Shown: positions 7,665-16,520 of the stretch, one piece after another
How the letters are laid out: every line of letters begins with the position of its first letter
Position numbering within the stretch: position 1 is the stretch's first letter
NCBI GenBank assembly: GCA_965242735.1
Contig: OZ251497.1
Coordinates: 3,268,893 to 3,332,892, forward strand
Direction of reading: 5' to 3'
Source of the DNA: G958295645 sp965242735
Lineage (GTDB): Bacteria; Gemmatimonadota; Gemmatimonadetes; Longimicrobiales; Gaopeijiaceae
DNA: 64,000 bases
Notes under the pieces: model-generated
Database searches by the model: none
Told to the model about the DNA's origin: nothing
What the model saw: the letters and a program-made list of their open reading frames with translations, nothing else
Translations under genes and position numbers: made by a program

Positions 7665-10600
7665 CTACCTCACCACCACCGTCCCTTTCTTCACGGCCTC
7701 CATCAGCTTCCCCTCGTGCTCGTCGAGCCATCGCCGCACGTCGGCTTCGTCGGTCAGCGTGGCGCGCCGAACCGCCACGGCAACGGGCTCGCGGCCTTCG
7801 GCGAGACGCGCGACGGCCGCTTCGAGCGCCTCGGCCTCCCGAGACGGCACGGCGGCCGTCTCCGCCTGCCACGCCGCCAAACTGCGCCCGTCCAACTCCC
7901 GCAACAGAGCTTCGTCCGTCTCCACCGCGAGCGACTCGGGCGTCGTCAGGCCGACATCCTCCAAGATAGCCGGACCGTCGCGCTCGTCCAGCGCGCCCCA
8001 GCCCGCGTCGGCCTCCAGCCGCCCCACGGCCTCGGCCACGGCTTGCTCCAGTCCCGCCCGCATCCGGGCCAACTCTTCCCGGAGCGGGCCAGCCATCTTC
8101 GAGACGCAGGGCGACACCGGATCCATCTCGTCCAGCAGCGACCGCTGCGCGGCAACGGCGTCCAGCTCGGCGCCGACCGCCTCCGCGACCGGCAGTCCGG
8201 CCGCGTGCCCGCGCAACGCGACGGCGAGCTGCCAGCTGAGCGTCCGCGTCGCCGCGCGCTCGGCCAACATCCCCCACTGCTCGATCCATTTCTCCAGCCG
8301 CTCGCGCTCCGCGAAGAGCGTCGCCAGCCGTTCGTTCCCCTCCAGCCGGCTCGCGTCGTCCAGCAAGGCCGTGTCGGGCGGGGCGGGCAACGGCGCGGCG
8401 CCTCCCGCCTTCGCGGCCAACGCGCGCATGGACTCGACGAACTCGCCCGCCCGCGCCGCCTCTTCGCCCGACTTGGCAGCCACGCCGGCCCTCTGAAAGA
8501 GCCCGCGCAACGCGATGCGCTCGCCGGTGGTCAGCACGACTGTTTCCGGGCGGAACACCGCCGTCGCGATGGCCGTCTGGTCCAGCCTTCGGACGGGCGC
8601 TCCGTTGCGGGTCGCGCCCAACAAGCCCAGGCCGTGCAGCGACACCAAGGCCGCGTCCACGGCGTCTCGAGGCCAGCCGAACGGGGGCGCCGCGAGATCC
8701 TTGCGGACTTCGCTCCCTCGCTTGCCTGTCGAGACGGCCATCACTTCCTTGGCCACGGGATGATCCGGCAGGGGACCGTCCCAGTCCACGACTCCGAACG
8801 GCGCGTCGGAGCCTTCCTGCGCCCGTTTCAGCGCAACGCCCCAAGCCCGGTGGTCGGCCTCCTTGAAGCGGGGGAACAAGCGGGCGAGCGACGCGTTCGC
8901 GGCCTCTGCGATCTTGTCCTTGAGGTCGCCGCTGGCGAAGACTTCTCTGCCGCCGCCCTGGAGCACGCGGGCGGCCAAGAGCGTTGTCTCGACGATGCGG
9001 TCGCGGGCCGTTTCGGCGGCGGCGCGGCGGCTCTTCATGGCTTGGTGCGCCTCCTGGCCTTCGGCGGAGGACTGGTGCCCTTTCTCGTCGAGAACCTGCC
9101 GGGCGGCTTCCGCATTGACGATCTGGCTGCGCAGGTCGTCGGCGCTCCGCTTGGGGAGGAAGACGTGACACACCGGGTCCTCGATGCCGCGGCGCCGCGC
9201 GTCGTTCTCCACCTCCTGCTGGTTGGCCGACCATTCGTCGCGGAGGAGGACGGGAACGGCCCCGTCCCGCGCGTCCTCGCGCAGCGCGCCCACGTGCAGG
9301 ACGAGCGCGCGCTTGGTCTTGGAGTCGCCGTGTTGCAGGCGCACCTGCGAGACGATGTCGTTCACGGCCTTGGTCAGCAGCCGCTCGCGGGTTGCCGTCA
9401 CTTGCACTTCGTCGCGTTCCAGGGCGGTTCGGCGTTCGCGAAGAGCGCGGTCCCACTCGGCGCCTGCGGTGGTCTGGATGCGGTACTCGTCGCCCACCTT
9501 GAGCAGGGCGCCTTGCCGCGCCATGTCTTCCAGGGCGTCCTGCACGCGCTTGCGGAAGAGGCCGGAGTCGGTCGCGATGTCGTCGACGAGCAGATCGGCC
9601 AGCGTGCGCGCGTCGGCTCGGACGCCGAGGTCTCTGGCGCTCTCTCGGGGCAGTTTGCCGATCAGGAAGACAACGCCGCACAGATCGCGGCGGAGCGCGC
9701 CCTCGCGCGTGTCGTCGTCCAGCTTGGCTATGCGCGTGTTGATTTCGTTGAGCAGCACGCCGGAGTTGACCAAGTCGGTCGCCAGGGCGGCGAAGAGGTC
9801 GCTGGCGGGGACGACGGCTCCGGCGTCGCGCTCGGCGATTCGCTGCAACGAGTCGTGAAGGATGCGCAACTGCGACCGAAGCTGGCTGTGCTCGCCCGCG
9901 ACGGCCTTGAAGCACTCCTCCCAGAACCGGCGGCGAGTCCGCAGCAGAGGATAGTCGGCGGCGTCGTGACGGCGGTCCTCGGCGCGCGCGGCGAGCTTGG
10001 TGCCGCGCAGGTGCCGCGAGACTTCCCCGGCGTGCTCTTCGAACAGGCGCTGCATCGGGCCGGCGGCGCTGGGCTTCTTCCGCAGCAGCACTTCGCGCGT
10101 GACCTCTTCGACTTCGGCGTCGGAGAGCTGGACGGTGATGCGGAAGCGGTCGCGGAGCCACTGCAGCGCCTCGTGCGCCGCGAGCGCGGACTGGCCGGCG
10201 GCGACGAGCAGCACGCGCCCGGAGAACTCCGTCTGCACGGCTTCGGCGACGTCGGTGACGGCGCTGGCGCGGTCCGGGGACTTGCCGATGTACTGCTGCA
10301 CTTCGTCCAGCACGAGGATGGTCGGCGGGATCGGTTCGCCGGCGCCCGCGAGCGCTTTCTCGGCCGTGGCGACGAATTCGGCCGTGCTGATGTCCGTCTT
10401 GGGACGGGCGAACTGTTCGCGCAACAGCAGCTTGGCGGACTTGGCGTCGGAGGCGAACTCGGGAGACGCCTGCATCAAGGCGTTCGCCAGGACCGGGCTC
10501 ACGTAGAGGTTGACGAGCTCGCGGCGCCAATCCTTGCCCGCGTCCTCCACCGCGCTGCGCACCGCGTCGAGGAGTCCCTCTTCGCGCAGCCAGAAGCAGA

Positions 10601-11123
10601 ACCGGGCCTGGGCGTAGTCCTCGGGCCAGCCGCGAGTTCGCAGGATGATGGCGAGGATCGCCAAGCGGACGTGCTCGACATTGCCGCTCAGCATCGTGCC
10701 CGCGGCGGCGACGGCCGACGTCTTGGTTCGCTGCGCCTGCACGTCCAGCTCTCGAAGCTGCTCCTCGACGGCCGAGGGCAAACCACCGGGCACGAGCGCC
10801 CGCGCGGTCGCCCCGTCCTTAAACCGAGTGTTGGTCCAGAGGTGCGCAAACATCTTGAGCAAGTGGGACTTGCCGCTGCCGAAGAAGCCGCTCACCCAGA
10901 CCGAGTCCTGCCGGGATCCGGAGGCGAGGTTGGCGAGATACTGGCTCAGCACCCGCTCCAAGGCGTCGGCGAACTTGCCGCGGCAGACGAACGACTCCAG
11001 TTCGGCGCGGAGTTCACGGCGTTCGCCGGCGGCGTCCTCTCCGATCCTGGCCTGGCCGCTGTTGGCCAGTTGCTCGGAGCGCGGGTCCCGTTGCAGGAGT
11101 TGGTGGATCTTTGGGGGCGTCAT
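7665..11123 (-). CDS. brxC: BrxC, BREX P-loop ATPase
   Basis: A 1152-residue BREX ATPase, close to the family length of about 1200. The N-terminal ATPase has Walker A GFFGSGKSHLLKM near residue 75 and a Walker B-like TILVLDEVQQYIGKS near residue 260. A long helical region and a C-terminal coiled part follow. BrxC is an essential BREX component thought to form large ATP-driven assemblies. The start MTPPKIHQLL is typical. It begins 63 bases after the TOPRIM gene, so the minus-strand genes from brxA to here are probably one operon. The frame is intact. The last ~25 codons are duplicated at 5947-6016. Confidence 0.9.
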   Translation of the reverse strand: MTPPKIHQLLQRDPRSEQLANSGQARIGEDAAGERRELRAELESFVCRGKFADALERVLSQYLANLASGSRQDSVWVSGFFGSGKSHLLKMFAHLWTNTRFKDGATARALVPGGLPSAVEEQLRELDVQAQRTKTSAVAAAGTMLSGNVEHVRLAILAIILRTRGWPEDYAQARFCFWLREEGLLDAVRSAVEDAGKDWRRELVNLYVSPVLANALMQASPEFASDAKSAKLLLREQFARPKTDISTAEFVATAEKALAGAGEPIPPTILVLDEVQQYIGKSPDRASAVTDVAEAVQTEFSGRVLLVAAGQSALAAHEALQWLRDRFRITVQLSDAEVEEVTREVLLRKKPSAAGPMQRLFEEHAGEVSRHLRGTKLAARAEDRRHDAADYPLLRTRRRFWEECFKAVAGEHSQLRSQLRILHDSLQRIAERDAGAVVPASDLFAALATDLVNSGVLLNEINTRIAKLDDDTREGALRRDLCGVVFLIGKLPRESARDLGVRADARTLADLLVDDIATDSGLFRKRVQDALEDMARQGALLKVGDEYRIQTTAGAEWDRALRERRTALERDEVQVTATRERLLTKAVNDIVSQVRLQHGDSKTKRALVLHVGALREDARDGAVPVLLRDEWSANQQEVENDARRRGIEDPVCHVFLPKRSADDLRSQIVNAEAARQVLDEKGHQSSAEGQEAHQAMKSRRAAAETARDRIVETTLLAARVLQGGGREVFASGDLKDKIAEAANASLARLFPRFKEADHRAWGVALKRAQEGSDAPFGVVDWDGPLPDHPVAKEVMAVSTGKRGSEVRKDLAAPPFGWPRDAVDAALVSLHGLGLLGATRNGAPVRRLDQTAIATAVFRPETVVLTTGERIALRGLFQRAGVAAKSGEEAARAGEFVESMRALAAKAGGAAPLPAPPDTALLDDASRLEGNERLATLFAERERLEKWIEQWGMLAERAATRTLSWQLAVALRGHAAGLPVAEAVGAELDAVAAQRSLLDEMDPVSPCVSKMAGPLREELARMRAGLEQAVAEAVGRLEADAGWGALDERDGPAILEDVGLTTPESLAVETDEALLRELDGRSLAAWQAETAAVPSREAEALEAAVARLAEGREPVAVAVRRATLTDEADVRRWLDEHEGKLMEAVKKGTVVVR

Positions 11124-11186
11124 TGCTGTCCTTCCGGGCTCATGGCGGGTGTGGCCATGGGTTCTTCCGTGCAGGTCGGCGCGCCA

Positions 11187-11822
11187 TCAGCCTCCTGGCC
11201 CGAAGAGTCTTCGGAGCCATTGCGAGAACTCTCTGCAGACCGTTCCATCGGTCTTCAAGTCGTGTTTCCCGATGGCCGCGCCCATGGGACCGGGGTTCTT
11301 CCTGGTAGCGAGCCATGCATACACCTCCGCCCTTCGCGTCTTCTTTCGCGTGAACTGCCGGTCGGCTTTCGGTATGCCCTCGATGTACTGTTGCGCCAAA
11401 GGCCAGACGGGCTCGCCGTCGGGAATCATCTGCGCCACAAAGTCCTCAAGTTCTCCCGACGATTTGTTGTCCGGCATCAACCAGACGCCCACGCGGGGCG
11501 TCCTTCCTACTATCGTGCCACCTGATATGGGCGCGTCGGGCAAGGCAAGCGGGATTCCGCCGAACTTGTCTCTGATGGATGCCCAACGCCTGTGCGGTTC
11601 ATCGTTGGCATCCAAGACAAAGCCAATGGCCGACCGTTCCGGAACCTTGATCTCGATCGTAATCGACTCAATGACTTTATCGACGCCATTCTTGACCACA
11701 ACGTCAAACGTTCCGTGCAAACCGGTACTCTTGGCGACATGTAGCGCAACATGTTCGTCATCATTGCCTTCGACGACAAGAAGATGGGGATGGTTTTCAT
11801 CCATGTAGTTATCTGACTTCAA
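11187..11822 (-). CDS. TOPRIM-domain (DUF3226-like) protein, partner of the upstream ATPase
   Basis: A 211-residue TOPRIM-type protein: the conserved glutamate lies in HLLVVEGNDDEHVAL (about residues 13-27) and the DxD-like motif in GFVLDANDE (about residue 67). TOPRIM partners of OLD-like ATPases act as nucleases or toxic effectors released on infection, as AriB does in PARIS. The start overlaps the end of the ATPase gene by 14 bases, so the two are translated together. No membrane segment. It resembles the DUF3226 group more than the DUF4435 group used by PARIS, so I call it PARIS-like in layout only. Confidence 0.75.
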   Translation of the reverse strand: MKSDNYMDENHPHLLVVEGNDDEHVALHVAKSTGLHGTFDVVVKNGVDKVIESITIEIKVPERSAIGFVLDANDEPHRRWASIRDKFGGIPLALPDAPISGGTIVGRTPRVGVWLMPDNKSSGELEDFVAQMIPDGEPVWPLAQQYIEGIPKADRQFTRKKTRRAEVYAWLATRKNPGPMGAAIGKHDLKTDGTVCREFSQWLRRLFGPGG

Positions 11823-12966
11823 TGCCTTGATCGGCAGCTACCTGAAGTTCCTCTTCGACATAGCTGACAACTCTCGTATGGTCGCCGTGGCGTTCAATGC
11901 GAACCAAGACTCCGTCGCTATCCGATTCGACGGCCGCTCTGGCGAATCCACGCACGCACGAGAAGCTGTGCGTCGTAGCGAGCACCTGTACATCGTTTTC
12001 TTCCGCGGCCTGGAGCACCATGCGCCAAAAACCGCGATGCACCGAATGATGGAGGCCGTTCTCGGCCTCGTCGATGAGCAGAAAGCCGTTCTTGCTATTG
12101 GCCAACGACAACGATGCCGCCAAGAGGCGAGTCGCCCCGTCTCCGAGGCTCTTGAGCGGAACGGGATCACGGTGCCCGCGAAGTCGCGCCACGAAGTGCT
12201 GGCCCGCACGGCGTCTGCGATTGTCCGCGAAGCGCAATGCCACGCGTTCCAATGCCGGGCCGACTACCAGTCGAAGCGCATTGACAGCGTGCTTTTCGTC
12301 GTCGGTAAGCACGACGCCGTCCCACAGTTCCGCCAACTCATGATTAGGCGTCACGCCTGGTCCAAGCAGGCGGCACTCCAGCGCCTTCGGCAAATCGGCG
12401 GCGGCGTTCACTCGCTGATACCGCCGATACATATCGTAACGACTACCTAGGCGACGAACAGTCAGCGACAAAGGAATTTCCCTCTTTCCACCACGATATT
12501 GGATTTGGATCATCAAGGCTTCTAAAAGATCTTGCGAAATCGCGACCGTCTCCTGAGATATAAGTTTGTCAAGAAAGGCAACTTGCTCTTCGCTGGGAAG
12601 AATCAAATTAATCGACAACATGTCGTTGCCTCTACTGTATTTCTTCCCGATCTCAATCTTGGACCCTATAGATGCCTCTCGACCATGAAACAGAGCCAAA
12701 TAATCTGGGATGGGTACCTTGTTGGCATCGTCGTCCACAACCGTCGAAAATTCCTCCCTTTCGAGCAGCAACGAAGACAAGGCGGCCTCCCTGCCTCGGG
12801 CCGCGAAGGCACGTACGGCCTCGAGCACGGTCGTCTTGCCAGAGGAGTTCCTGCCTGCCAGCAACGTGACTCGCCCAAGACGAGGAATGCGTACTTTCTT
12901 GATTCCCCGGAAGCCGCTTATGAACAAGCTGGAGAGGTGCAATGGGTTCGTTCTGGACTCAGCCAT
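11809..12966 (-). CDS. AAA/ABC-type ATPase of an OLD/PARIS-like pair embedded in BREX
   Basis: A 385-residue SMC/ABC-class ATPase. Walker A is LAGRNSSGKTTVLE (about residue 38), followed by a signature-like SLGDGATR, Walker B FLLIDEAENGLHHSV and the H-loop VLATTHSF. The ATG at 12966 (MAESRTNPL) begins just before the typical ISGFRGIKKVRI strand; the 23-residue upstream extension lacks support. Such ATPases sense phage functions and control a TOPRIM effector, here the overlapping downstream gene. The codon mix is visibly less GC-rich than brxC and brxB, suggesting later arrival. The pair splits brxB from brxC, which normally adjoin. Confidence 0.8.
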   Translation of the reverse strand: MAESRTNPLHLSSLFISGFRGIKKVRIPRLGRVTLLAGRNSSGKTTVLEAVRAFAARGREAALSSLLLEREEFSTVVDDDANKVPIPDYLALFHGREASIGSKIEIGKKYSRGNDMLSINLILPSEEQVAFLDKLISQETVAISQDLLEALMIQIQYRGGKREIPLSLTVRRLGSRYDMYRRYQRVNAAADLPKALECRLLGPGVTPNHELAELWDGVVLTDDEKHAVNALRLVVGPALERVALRFADNRRRRAGQHFVARLRGHRDPVPLKSLGDGATRLLAASLSLANSKNGFLLIDEAENGLHHSVHRGFWRMVLQAAEENDVQVLATTHSFSCVRGFARAAVESDSDGVLVRIERHGDHTRVVSYVEEELQVAADQGIEVR

Positions 12967-13134
12967 GGTCGCTCGCGGCGTTGAGGTTGGCTGGGGGATA
13001 GACGCTTGCGAGGGTTCGGCGGGCCTGATCCTCATGGACTCGGCGACCCCTTGGACGGCACATCGAGTCTAACAATGGAATCGTCGCCCGGCAACCCCGT
13101 GGACTCATCCGATCCTCGGCGGTCCACCGGCGCA

Positions 13135-13686
13135 TCACGGCCATCCCTCCAGCGTGATCGGCTGGGCCAGGTAGTTCCAGCCGTCGCGGGCGTCCAGGAG
13201 GCGGTAGTTGTTGCCGTCCTTGCTGCCGGGGAAGAAGATCGCCAGCCGTCCTTCGATGGATTGCTCGACGTCGTGGATCAGCGTCGACACGCGCAGGAAG
13301 CCGTACAGCGAGGCCACGCCGACGAGGCCGACGACGGTGGATTCGCCTGCGTCCTTCAGGGCACCCTTCAGCCGGGCGGCCGCCTCCTTGCGGAACTGCT
13401 GGTCGAGCAGCGTGGCGTCGAACAGTTCCGGTTCCTCGAAGTAGGCGTCCCGGTACTCCTGCTCCGCCATCCAGTCGGCGAACCAGCGGGTGCAATCGAC
13501 GAGCCGCCATTTCCGGCCGGCGCCGACCGTGGCCTGCTCGAACTCGCCGATGGCCGCGCGCAACGTTCGCTCGCGGTCCTTGGGGTACACGATGATCATC
13601 ACGCGTTGCGCGCCCGCGAGCGTGCGGGGCCAAGGCGCGCTCACGTGCCGCTCGTAGACCGCGGCCAGGTCGCGGATCTGGCTCAC
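13135..13686 (-). CDS. brxB: BrxB (DUF1788) BREX protein
   Basis: A 183-residue protein matching the BrxB/DUF1788 pattern: RVMIIVYPKDRERTL near the start, a WRLVDCTRWFADWM segment, and a C-terminal LAIFFPGSKDGNNYRLL (the ammonium/phosphate-like FPG loop conserved in the family). The GTG at 13686 overlaps the brxA stop as GTGA. BrxB is required in type 1 BREX; its molecular role is not established. Here it is followed by the ATPase-TOPRIM pair instead of brxC. Confidence 0.82.
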   Translation of the reverse strand: MSQIRDLAAVYERHVSAPWPRTLAGAQRVMIIVYPKDRERTLRAAIGEFEQATVGAGRKWRLVDCTRWFADWMAEQEYRDAYFEEPELFDATLLDQQFRKEAAARLKGALKDAGESTVVGLVGVASLYGFLRVSTLIHDVEQSIEGRLAIFFPGSKDGNNYRLLDARDGWNYLAQPITLEGWP

Positions 13687-14642
13687 GGCGCGTACGGATC
13701 CAGCTTCGCGGTATCGATCTCCACGACGTCTCCCGCTGCCCGAACGTGAATCAGCCCTCGTCTTCCCGCCTCCTTGACCCATTGAAGCATAGCCCCGCCC
13801 GGCGAATCCAGCGCCAGCGCCCACCGGCAGGCCAGCAACGGGAGCCCGGCGAGTCCTTCTGCCTGCCCCAGCCACAAGGCGAACGCCGCGGTGCCGAACG
13901 TGGGCTTGACCGCTTGTCGAGTCCAGCGTCCCACGCTCCCGGCCAAGTGCCCGGACAGCCGCCAGGAGCTGGCCGAATTCCTCGCCACGTTGGTCAGCAC
14001 GGCGTCGTTGAAGCGGGCGCCGGTCGCGTCGCGGAGGTGCGCGGCGAAGGCGGCCCGGTCCAGCGTTTCTCCTTCGGCCAGCGCGAGCACGGGGGGCGCA
14101 GTGGAGCGGAGCAGGGGGTCGCGGGCCAGGGCGCACAGCGTCGCCAAGAGCGGGCGGCCCGGCGGGTCGGCGTCCCAGAGGCGGCGCAGCGTACGGAACA
14201 CGGCCAAGCTCGGGTCGAGGCCGTACAGCTCCGAGAGCCGCTGGCGGGCGCTCTGTCGCGCGGCCAAGGTCGGCTTGCCCAGGACGTTTTCGGCGACGAC
14301 GGCGTCGGCGTAGTCCTCGCGCCGGGCATCCGGCGGCAACGCGCCCAAGAGCTCGGACAGTTCGCCCAGCATCGTGTTGCGGCTGGACTGGGTCCCCCGG
14401 TCGCCGAATCGGAACCCCGCACGGCGAAGGGCGCGGTTGGGGGCCAGAAGGGGAAACGCGGCCAAGTCGGCCGGCGGGGCGCGCGGGGGCACAGGGTTTG
14501 TCGTCGCGTCTCGGGTGCGCCGTATCTCGGCTGCGACGGCGTCCACGGGCTCGCGTTGCGCGGTCTGTCCGAGCATCGTGCCGACCACGGCGGCGGCATC
14601 CGCGGCTCCGGCGTCGTCCTCGGGCTGACGTCGCGCAGGCAT
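13683..14642 (-). CDS. BrxA-like (DUF1819-type) BREX protein
   Basis: A 319-residue protein directly upstream of and overlapping brxB. Conserved-looking segments are a helical NTMLGELSELLGALP, VAENVLGKPTLAARQSA, LYGLDPSLAVFRTLRRLW and ARDPLLRSTAPPVLAL, then a C-terminal winged-helix-like part. BrxA proteins bind DNA through helix-turn-helix domains and are usually ~200 residues; this one has a proline/alanine-rich N-terminal extension of uncertain reality. The ATG at 14642 lies only 26 bases after the symporter stop, leaving no room for an ordinary promoter. Assignment rests on position and pattern, so it is tentative at family level. Confidence 0.65.
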   Translation of the reverse strand: MPARRQPEDDAGAADAAAVVGTMLGQTAQREPVDAVAAEIRRTRDATTNPVPPRAPPADLAAFPLLAPNRALRRAGFRFGDRGTQSSRNTMLGELSELLGALPPDARREDYADAVVAENVLGKPTLAARQSARQRLSELYGLDPSLAVFRTLRRLWDADPPGRPLLATLCALARDPLLRSTAPPVLALAEGETLDRAAFAAHLRDATGARFNDAVLTNVARNSASSWRLSGHLAGSVGRWTRQAVKPTFGTAAFALWLGQAEGLAGLPLLACRWALALDSPGGAMLQWVKEAGRRGLIHVRAAGDVVEIDTAKLDPYAP

Positions 14643-14668
14643 GAGTCCGGAATCCCGCCTCGGCGCCG

Positions 14669-16465
14669 CTACGAGTCCGCCGAGTCCGCGCCCGGGCCGC
14701 TCCAGCCGATCCGGGGCAGCAGCCGAATCAGCCATGTTCCCGCCCCGGCGGCGGCGCCAAGCGCCAGAACGGCCGGGGCCGGGCGGCCGTAGAGGACGTA
14801 GCCCGTCCCGAAGAGGACGCCGTAGACGGTCACGCAACCCAGGAACCAGGCGAGGAGGGCGGCGGTGACGGTTCCGGCGCGGGCACGGCCGACGCCGACG
14901 TCCACGACCCGCCGCCATCCCCTTCCGAGCGGGCGGATCTTGTCGTAGAAGCGTTGCAGCGTGGCTTGGTCGGCGGGGGGCGTCGCCAGCGTGACGGCGA
15001 GCCAGCCGGCCGTCGTCACGGCCACGCTGGCGACGATCTGGGCCGACGGCGTCAGCGGATCGAATCCGAGCGCCGGATGGACCCATGCGAAGTAGACGGC
15101 CACGAGCACGGAAATGGCCATGGCGGCCAGTTCGCTCCAGACGTTGACGCGGTACCAGAACCAGCGGAGCAGGAAGACGAGTCCCGTGCCGGCGCCGATG
15201 TTGAGCAGGATCTGGAAGCCTTGGCCGGCCGTGTCCAGCTGGAGCGCGACGAAGGCGCCGGCCGCCATCAAGCCCACGGTCGCCAGCCGGCCGGCCGCCA
15301 CGAGCCGGCGTTCGCTCGCCTGCGGGTTGACGAAGCGGCGGTAGAAGTCGTTGACGACGTAGGAGGCGCCCCAGTTGAGCTGCGTGCTGACGGTGGACAT
15401 GTAGGCCGCCGCCAGCGAGGCGACCACCAGGCCCAACAGCCCGGCGGGGAGGAACACGAGCATGGCTGGATAGGCCAAGTCGTGTCCCACGAGCGCGGGG
15501 TCGAGCCCCGGAAAGCGCGCTTGGATGTCGGAAAGCTCCGGGTAGACGACCAGGGAGCAGAGCGCCACGACGATCCACGGCCAGGGGCGCAGTCCGTAGT
15601 GCGCGACGTTGAACCACAGGGTCGCCTTGACGGCGTCCTTCTCGTTGCGCGCCGCGAGCATGCGCTGGGCCACGTAGCCGCCGCCGCCCGGCTCGGCGCC
15701 GGGATACCAGACGCTCCACCACTGGACCGCCACGGGGACCACGAAGATCGCGGCCGCCGTCGTCCAGTCGGAGAAGTCCGGAAAGAAGCTCATGGCTTCG
15801 CGGGCGCCCGGATGGGCGGCCAGACCGGCGAGTCCGCCCACGTCGGGATGCCCCAGCGCGAACCACGCGGCCGCCACCGACCCCACCATCGCCACGACGA
15901 AGAGGATCAAGTCCGTGGCCACGACGCCCCAGAGCCCCGAAGTGGCCGAATAGAGCATGGCGGCGGACCCGGCCACCACAACCGTCGTGAGCGGGTCGAG
16001 GCCGAGCAGCACGCCTCCGATCTTGGTCGCCGCCAGCGTGACCGTCGCGATGATCACGACGTTGAAGAAGACGCCCAGGTAGAGCGCCCGAAATCCGCGC
16101 AGGAAGGCGGCGGGGCGGCCCGCGTAGCGGAGCTCGTAGAATTCGATGTCGGTCAGCGCGCCCGAGCGCCGCCACAGCTTGGCGTAGAAGAACACCGTGC
16201 ACATCCCGGTGATCAGGAAGGCCCACCAGGACCAGTTCCTGGCCACGCCGCCGTCGCGCACGAAGTCGGCGACCAAGTTGGGCGTGTCGGTGGAGAAGGT
16301 CGTCGCCACCATGGACGTGCCCAGCAGCCACCACGGAAGCTTGCGGCCGGAAAGGAAGAACTCGCGCGCGCCGCTCCCCGCCCGGCGGGCGAAGCCCAGC
16401 CCGATGGCCAGGGCCGCGAGGCCGTAGAGCGCGACGACGATCCAGTCGAGCGGAGCTAGCTGCAT
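14669..16465 (-). CDS. Sodium:solute symporter (SSS family)
   Basis: A 598-residue integral membrane protein with about 13-14 hydrophobic segments and the SSS-family start WIVVALYGLAALAIGLGFARR, followed by FFLSGRKLPWWLLGTSMVATTFS, the first sodium-binding helix region. It should import an organic solute with sodium across the inner membrane; the substrate cannot be told from sequence. The next gene upstream on the same strand is a nucleotidyltransferase 55 bases away. Its stop is 26 bases from the BREX operon start, so read-through could drive BREX. Confidence 0.88.
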   Translation of the reverse strand: MQLAPLDWIVVALYGLAALAIGLGFARRAGSGAREFFLSGRKLPWWLLGTSMVATTFSTDTPNLVADFVRDGGVARNWSWWAFLITGMCTVFFYAKLWRRSGALTDIEFYELRYAGRPAAFLRGFRALYLGVFFNVVIIATVTLAATKIGGVLLGLDPLTTVVVAGSAAMLYSATSGLWGVVATDLILFVVAMVGSVAAAWFALGHPDVGGLAGLAAHPGAREAMSFFPDFSDWTTAAAIFVVPVAVQWWSVWYPGAEPGGGGYVAQRMLAARNEKDAVKATLWFNVAHYGLRPWPWIVVALCSLVVYPELSDIQARFPGLDPALVGHDLAYPAMLVFLPAGLLGLVVASLAAAYMSTVSTQLNWGASYVVNDFYRRFVNPQASERRLVAAGRLATVGLMAAGAFVALQLDTAGQGFQILLNIGAGTGLVFLLRWFWYRVNVWSELAAMAISVLVAVYFAWVHPALGFDPLTPSAQIVASVAVTTAGWLAVTLATPPADQATLQRFYDKIRPLGRGWRRVVDVGVGRARAGTVTAALLAWFLGCVTVYGVLFGTGYVLYGRPAPAVLALGAAAGAGTWLIRLLPRIGWSGPGADSADS

Positions 16466-16520
16466 GAAGGGCGGCCTTTCGAAGGCGGCCGGAGGCGGAC
16501 GAACGTCGGCGCGGCGCCGG

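Noticed and set aside
7638..11525. 1295-residue open frame on the plus strand
   Set aside because: It is antisense to brxC, is rich in arginine, alanine and glycine, and has no domain; long shadow frames are expected at this GC content.
11187..12966. Direct naming of the embedded pair as PARIS
   Set aside because: The layout matches, but the TOPRIM protein resembles DUF3226 rather than the DUF4435 AriB family, so only a PARIS-like label is justified.
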